From Luminiphilus sp. (GTDB lineage Bacteria; Pseudomonadota; Gammaproteobacteria; Pseudomonadales; Halieaceae): 9,073 nt of DNA. The DNA lies in contig JAQXEB010000122.1 of the NCBI GenBank assembly GCA_029251065.1, forward strand, positions 1 to 9,073. Reading direction: 5' to 3'. The position numbers and the translations under genes were made by a program. Below, piece by piece: positions 6,941-9,073 of this stretch. The notes beneath the pieces are model-generated. The model made no database searches and was not told the origin of the DNA. It saw nothing but the letters and a program-made list of their open reading frames with translations. Position 1 is the first letter of the stretch, and each line of letters opens with the position of its first letter.

Positions 6941-6990
6941 TTCTCTAGTCAAGTTACTCGCAGGCTTAGCCACTATGACGGCACACAAAC

Positions 6991-6996
6991 GAGGAG
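6991..6996 (+). promoter_or_regulatory. Shine-Dalgarno GAGGAG deciding a TTG start
   Basis: GAGGAG at 6991-6996 is the only good ribosome binding site for the small membrane protein frame. It abuts the TTG at 6997 with no spacing but lies nine bases from the TTG at 7006, which makes the latter the better start. Confidence 0.5.
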
Positions 6997-7005
6997 TTGC
7001 GAGCG

Positions 7006-7242
7006 TTGGCCTTAAAAATAATAGCGTGGATGAACTTTACGCTTGCGCTTGCTGGGCTGCTCAAGTTTTTGCCGATCACCTACCTGTTCGTCTTGTCGGC
7101 TTGGCGCCCACCGTCGGACTCAGACCTTATTTGGTCTGTCGATCTCATTTCAGACACTTATTTGATCGTTCTTGTGTGGCTGGCTGTTGCCTTTGGATTG
7201 AAGAAGGCTAGTGGTCGCGCGATGATTTTTCCATGGCGCTAA
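7006..7242 (+). CDS. Small hypothetical membrane protein, 78 residues
   Basis: The predicted product has two hydrophobic segments, roughly residues 3-31 (including FTLALAGLLKFLPITYLFVL) and 47-65 (VDLISDTYLIVLVWLAVAFG), joined by a polar loop (RPPSDSD) and ending in a basic tail. It is probably an inner-membrane hairpin; I do not recognise a family. TTG at 7006 is chosen because GAGGAG (6991-6996) lies nine bases upstream; the frame also has a TTG at 6997, directly abutting that site, and an ATG at 7030 that would cut into the first helix. A second open frame overlaps on the same strand (6888-7211), but its product is cysteine-rich and without domain character, so I take it as a shadow. The gene stands alone between the divergent region and the sensor gene, 173 bases upstream of the latter. 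Confidence 0.6.
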   Translation: MALKIIAWMNFTLALAGLLKFLPITYLFVLSAWRPPSDSDLIWSVDLISDTYLIVLVWLAVAFGLKKASGRAMIFPWR

Positions 7243-7415
7243 TGACGCTCTAGCGCTTCGAGTTGTAGTGTTCAGGCCTATCTATTACGTGTGTCGCAAA
7301 TGTTGCGTGCGTGTGAATACAGTCCGTACCTCTTGTCGGATTCGATGAATTTCTTAGCGCTTTGAGCCAATGCGCGTTAAGGTTAATACGTTAATAATAG
7401 TCCGTTAGTGATCCA
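7243..7415 (+). promoter_or_regulatory. Upstream region of the sensor gene
   Basis: This 173-base gap has no gene I can support. It becomes AT-rich near the sensor start and carries three GTTAA units at 7376-7380, 7382-7386 and 7390-7394, with a related GTTAG at 7404. TTGAGC at 7362-7367 followed after 16 bases by TAATAC (7384-7389) is a weak promoter candidate. A 12-base element TAGCGCTTCGAG (7251-7262) recurs as TAGCGCTTTGAG (7355-7366). Confidence 0.3.
7251..7366. repeat. Separated 12-bp direct repeat
   Basis: TAGCGCTTCGAG at 7251-7262 and TAGCGCTTTGAG at 7355-7366 differ at one position and lie in the same orientation 104 bases apart, both in the gap before the sensor gene. The second copy overlaps the TTGAGC that is the best -35 candidate. 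Each contains the palindrome AGCGCT. They may be binding sites for one regulator or chance. Confidence 0.4.
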
Positions 7416-9073
7416 ATGCTTAGCTTTAGTCGTTCCCCAAAATGGTTCTTACTTGTGCCCGTCGCGATGCTTGCGTTCTTGATCTGGGACGTCACTTCAC
7501 GGTCATTGGACGCACAGCAGTTAGCTGAAGAGCAGTTCCGGCTCGGGTTCATGGCGGATGGATCGCGGCGAGAGGGTATGCGCGCTCTATTGGGGCGCGA
7601 CGTTCGAACGGCACTCATGTATTCCTTACACAGCGTGTCAGATATTCAAGCGCTAGAGACCGATGCGGCACGATTTGAACAATTGGATGAGATATTTAGT
7701 CAACTCGGGTTCATGTTGCGTAACTCACGCTACGATTTTTTTGAGGCTTACTTGGTTGAGTCGACACCCAGTCACCAATTAATTCTGCGAGGTCGCTATC
7801 CCACGCAGACAAATCTTGTCGGTGTCGATGTGTCTGATACGAAGCTTGTCGCACACGTGAGTGTTTCAGAGGCAGAACTCTTTGATCAAGACACTATTAT
7901 CTCTCAGGTTACTTCGCCGGATGATTTACTGTTAATCGGTACCCCCCAGCCTGTTTTTATCGATTCTCGGCTTATTGCGCAGGGTGACGGGAATCTTTCC
8001 AGTTGGTTTCTCGTGCTTCGAGTTGGCTTTTCAGACTTAAACCGGAGCATTGACCTCATCGGTCAGCAAATGTCTGGTGGTGCAACTCCGCTTCGTATCA
8101 TCAACGTCGATAAAAAAACTGAAACCTGCCTTACGGTATGGGAGGTAGGAGTCGGCAGCGTAGACTGTGCCACAGTGACATTATCTGAGCCCGTTCAGTA
8201 CCGTTCGACCTATGGCAGTAAAGGTGTGAGGGATCTGACGTACAGCATCTTGCAGCCCAACGATGCTTATCGCGTCGCGCGTGCACCCTCTCTGGTACAA
8301 GAGTCGGTTTGGCGGAGGTTAATGCCGGCAGGTTTGGCATTGCTGCTTTTACTCACGGTGTTGAGCTATTTCCGCTACCGGCAACAAAATGAGTCGCTGC
8401 AGGACTCTTTCTCCCGCTCTCTGTCGGACAAAGACTCGCTCAATGGATCCATACATGAGGTCCTCTCGGCCCACTTGGATGTCATGAGTCGCTTCACGTT
8501 TGCCATGCGGGCTGAGGACATACCTCAGGGAAACCGACGTTACTTTGACTTGGCCATTAATGAATTCATGCAGGCTCAGTTGAGTCTCAATACGCTGATT
8601 CTTCAGCAGCCCCCAGATAATGTGACCGCATCTCGGGAGTCGGCGGAAGTTAACCTGCAAGAGGTTGCCAAACTTGCCCAGATGGTCCTGGATGTCTCAA
8701 CCCTAGACTCGTCGATAGAAACTAAATTGTTTGTTTCTGAGGACTTGCCTCAACAGATCAAAGGTTTCCCAAGCAGCGTCCACACGGCTGTTATAGCGGC
8801 GATTGTTTTGTCATCGGAGGGTACGGACGATGGTGCGATAGAGGTTTCGTTGTGGTCGGAAAAAGTGGCAGGACAAACCTGTGCGTTTTTACGGATTAGT
8901 GACACGGGGGTAGGTTGGGGTGATATGTCTCTGAACGCGCAGTCTGTGACGACGACAGAACAGGGCCGACTGCCCGTGACCGACGGTGTGACACGTCAAG
9001 CACTCCTTACTTGTTTGCAGTACTCAGGAACGAGCCTCATCAAACAGTCAGAAACTGAGGCGGGTAATGAGTA
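7416..9073 (+). CDS. Membrane sensor protein with degenerate histidine-kinase core, 3' end at or beyond window edge
   Basis: The frame from ATG at 7416 is open for 552 codons to the right edge. Order of parts: a membrane segment (about 10-24), an extracytoplasmic domain of about 275 residues with two cysteines (C238, C251) that could form a disulfide, a second membrane segment (about 303-319), a helical region and an ATPase-like domain. The sensor part has a strand/helix rhythm reminiscent of CHASE domains; this is only a guess. In the helical region SIHEVLSAHLDVM (345-357) places an HE pair (H347) where the phospho-accepting histidine of HisKA sits, but the usual following TP is missing. The ATPase-like region keeps a G1 box, SDTGVG (495-500), but the N-box asparagine is absent from AVIAAIVLSSEG (458-469), and no GLGL-type G2 box is visible near 520-545. 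It may therefore be a weak or pseudo-kinase. The ATG has only a poor ribosome binding site. A cognate response regulator is not in the window; it may follow to the right. Confidence 0.78.
   Translation, partial: MLSFSRSPKWFLLVPVAMLAFLIWDVTSRSLDAQQLAEEQFRLGFMADGSRREGMRALLGRDVRTALMYSLHSVSDIQALETDAARFEQLDEIFSQLGFMLRNSRYDFFEAYLVESTPSHQLILRGRYPTQTNLVGVDVSDTKLVAHVSVSEAELFDQDTIISQVTSPDDLLLIGTPQPVFIDSRLIAQGDGNLSSWFLVLRVGFSDLNRSIDLIGQQMSGGATPLRIINVDKKTETCLTVWEVGVGSVDCATVTLSEPVQYRSTYGSKGVRDLTYSILQPNDAYRVARAPSLVQESVWRRLMPAGLALLLLLTVLSYFRYRQQNESLQDSFSRSLSDKDSLNGSIHEVLSAHLDVMSRFTFAMRAEDIPQGNRRYFDLAINEFMQAQLSLNTLILQQPPDNVTASRESAEVNLQEVAKLAQMVLDVSTLDSSIETKLFVSEDLPQQIKGFPSSVHTAVIAAIVLSSEGTDDGAIEVSLWSEKVAGQTCAFLRISDTGVGWGDMSLNAQSVTTTEQGRLPVTDGVTRQALLTCLQYSGTSLIKQSETEAGNE

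Larger units (their letters stand above)
6871..7005. promoter_or_regulatory. Divergent intergenic region
   Basis: This 135-base stretch separates the minus-strand small gene and symporter from the plus-strand small membrane protein, so it should hold promoters in both directions. On the minus strand TAAAAT (complement of 6904-6909) is a possible -10, but no good -35 lies 16-18 bases from it. On the plus strand TATGAC (6974-6979) is a weak -10 candidate. A 12-base near-tandem repeat lies in the middle. Confidence 0.35.

Noticed and set aside
6904..6952. TTGACT and TAAAAT on the minus strand as a -35/-10 pair for the small gene and symporter
   Set aside because: The two hexamers are 37 bases apart, far too wide for a sigma-70 promoter.
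6888..7211. 107-residue plus-strand frame overlapping the small membrane protein gene
   Set aside because: Its product is cysteine-rich with no membrane or domain pattern in the overlap, and there is no spaced ribosome binding site; the other frame explains the sequence better.
8131..8660. Minus-strand frames (8131-8340 and 8349-8660) opposite the sensor gene
   Set aside because: They are antisense to a 552-codon continuous plus-strand frame with membrane segments and a G1 box; no starts with good ribosome binding sites.
1..9073. tRNA, rRNA, CRISPR, insertion sequence or phage signals
   Set aside because: I looked for cloverleaf-like palindromes, regularly spaced repeats, terminal inverted repeats and transposase or integrase motifs and saw none.

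Overview
The window looks like chromosomal core or accessory DNA from an aerobic, probably marine gammaproteobacterium. This rests on general protein resemblance: a glucosylglycerate-type glycosyltransferase/phosphorylase pair, a Na+/alanine (AGCS) symporter, a TauD-like dioxygenase and moderate GC with frequent GTG/TTG starts. The exact taxon cannot be read from the sequence. I see no transposase, phage, tRNA, rRNA or CRISPR sequence.

Left part (1-2955, + strand): a glucosyl-3-phosphoglycerate synthase-like glycosyltransferase, cut by the left edge, is followed 9 bases later by a GH13 sucrose-phosphorylase-like enzyme whose motifs fit glucosylglycerate phosphorylase best. Together they suggest a make-and-recover cycle for the compatible solute glucosylglycerate. 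The phosphatase expected between the two steps is not in the window.

Middle part (2997-5241, + strand): a TauE/SafE-type permease (sulfite/organosulfonate exporter family), a DUF2237 protein with a strong ribosome binding site, and a TauD/TfdA-family Fe(II)/2-oxoglutarate dioxygenase. A dioxygenase that can release sulfite beside a possible sulfite exporter hints at sulfonate use, but the substrate is not fixed by sequence.

Next (5242-6870, - strand): an AGCS sodium:alanine/glycine symporter converges on the dioxygenase with no base between the two stop codons. Upstream of it, in the same direction, lies a 50-residue glycine-rich membrane protein gene.

Right part (7006-9073, + strand): a small two-helix membrane protein that probably starts at TTG, then a long sensor protein with two membrane segments, a large extracytoplasmic domain and a degenerate histidine-kinase core. 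This last frame is open to the right edge, which ends on 'TA', so the gene may stop on the very next base.
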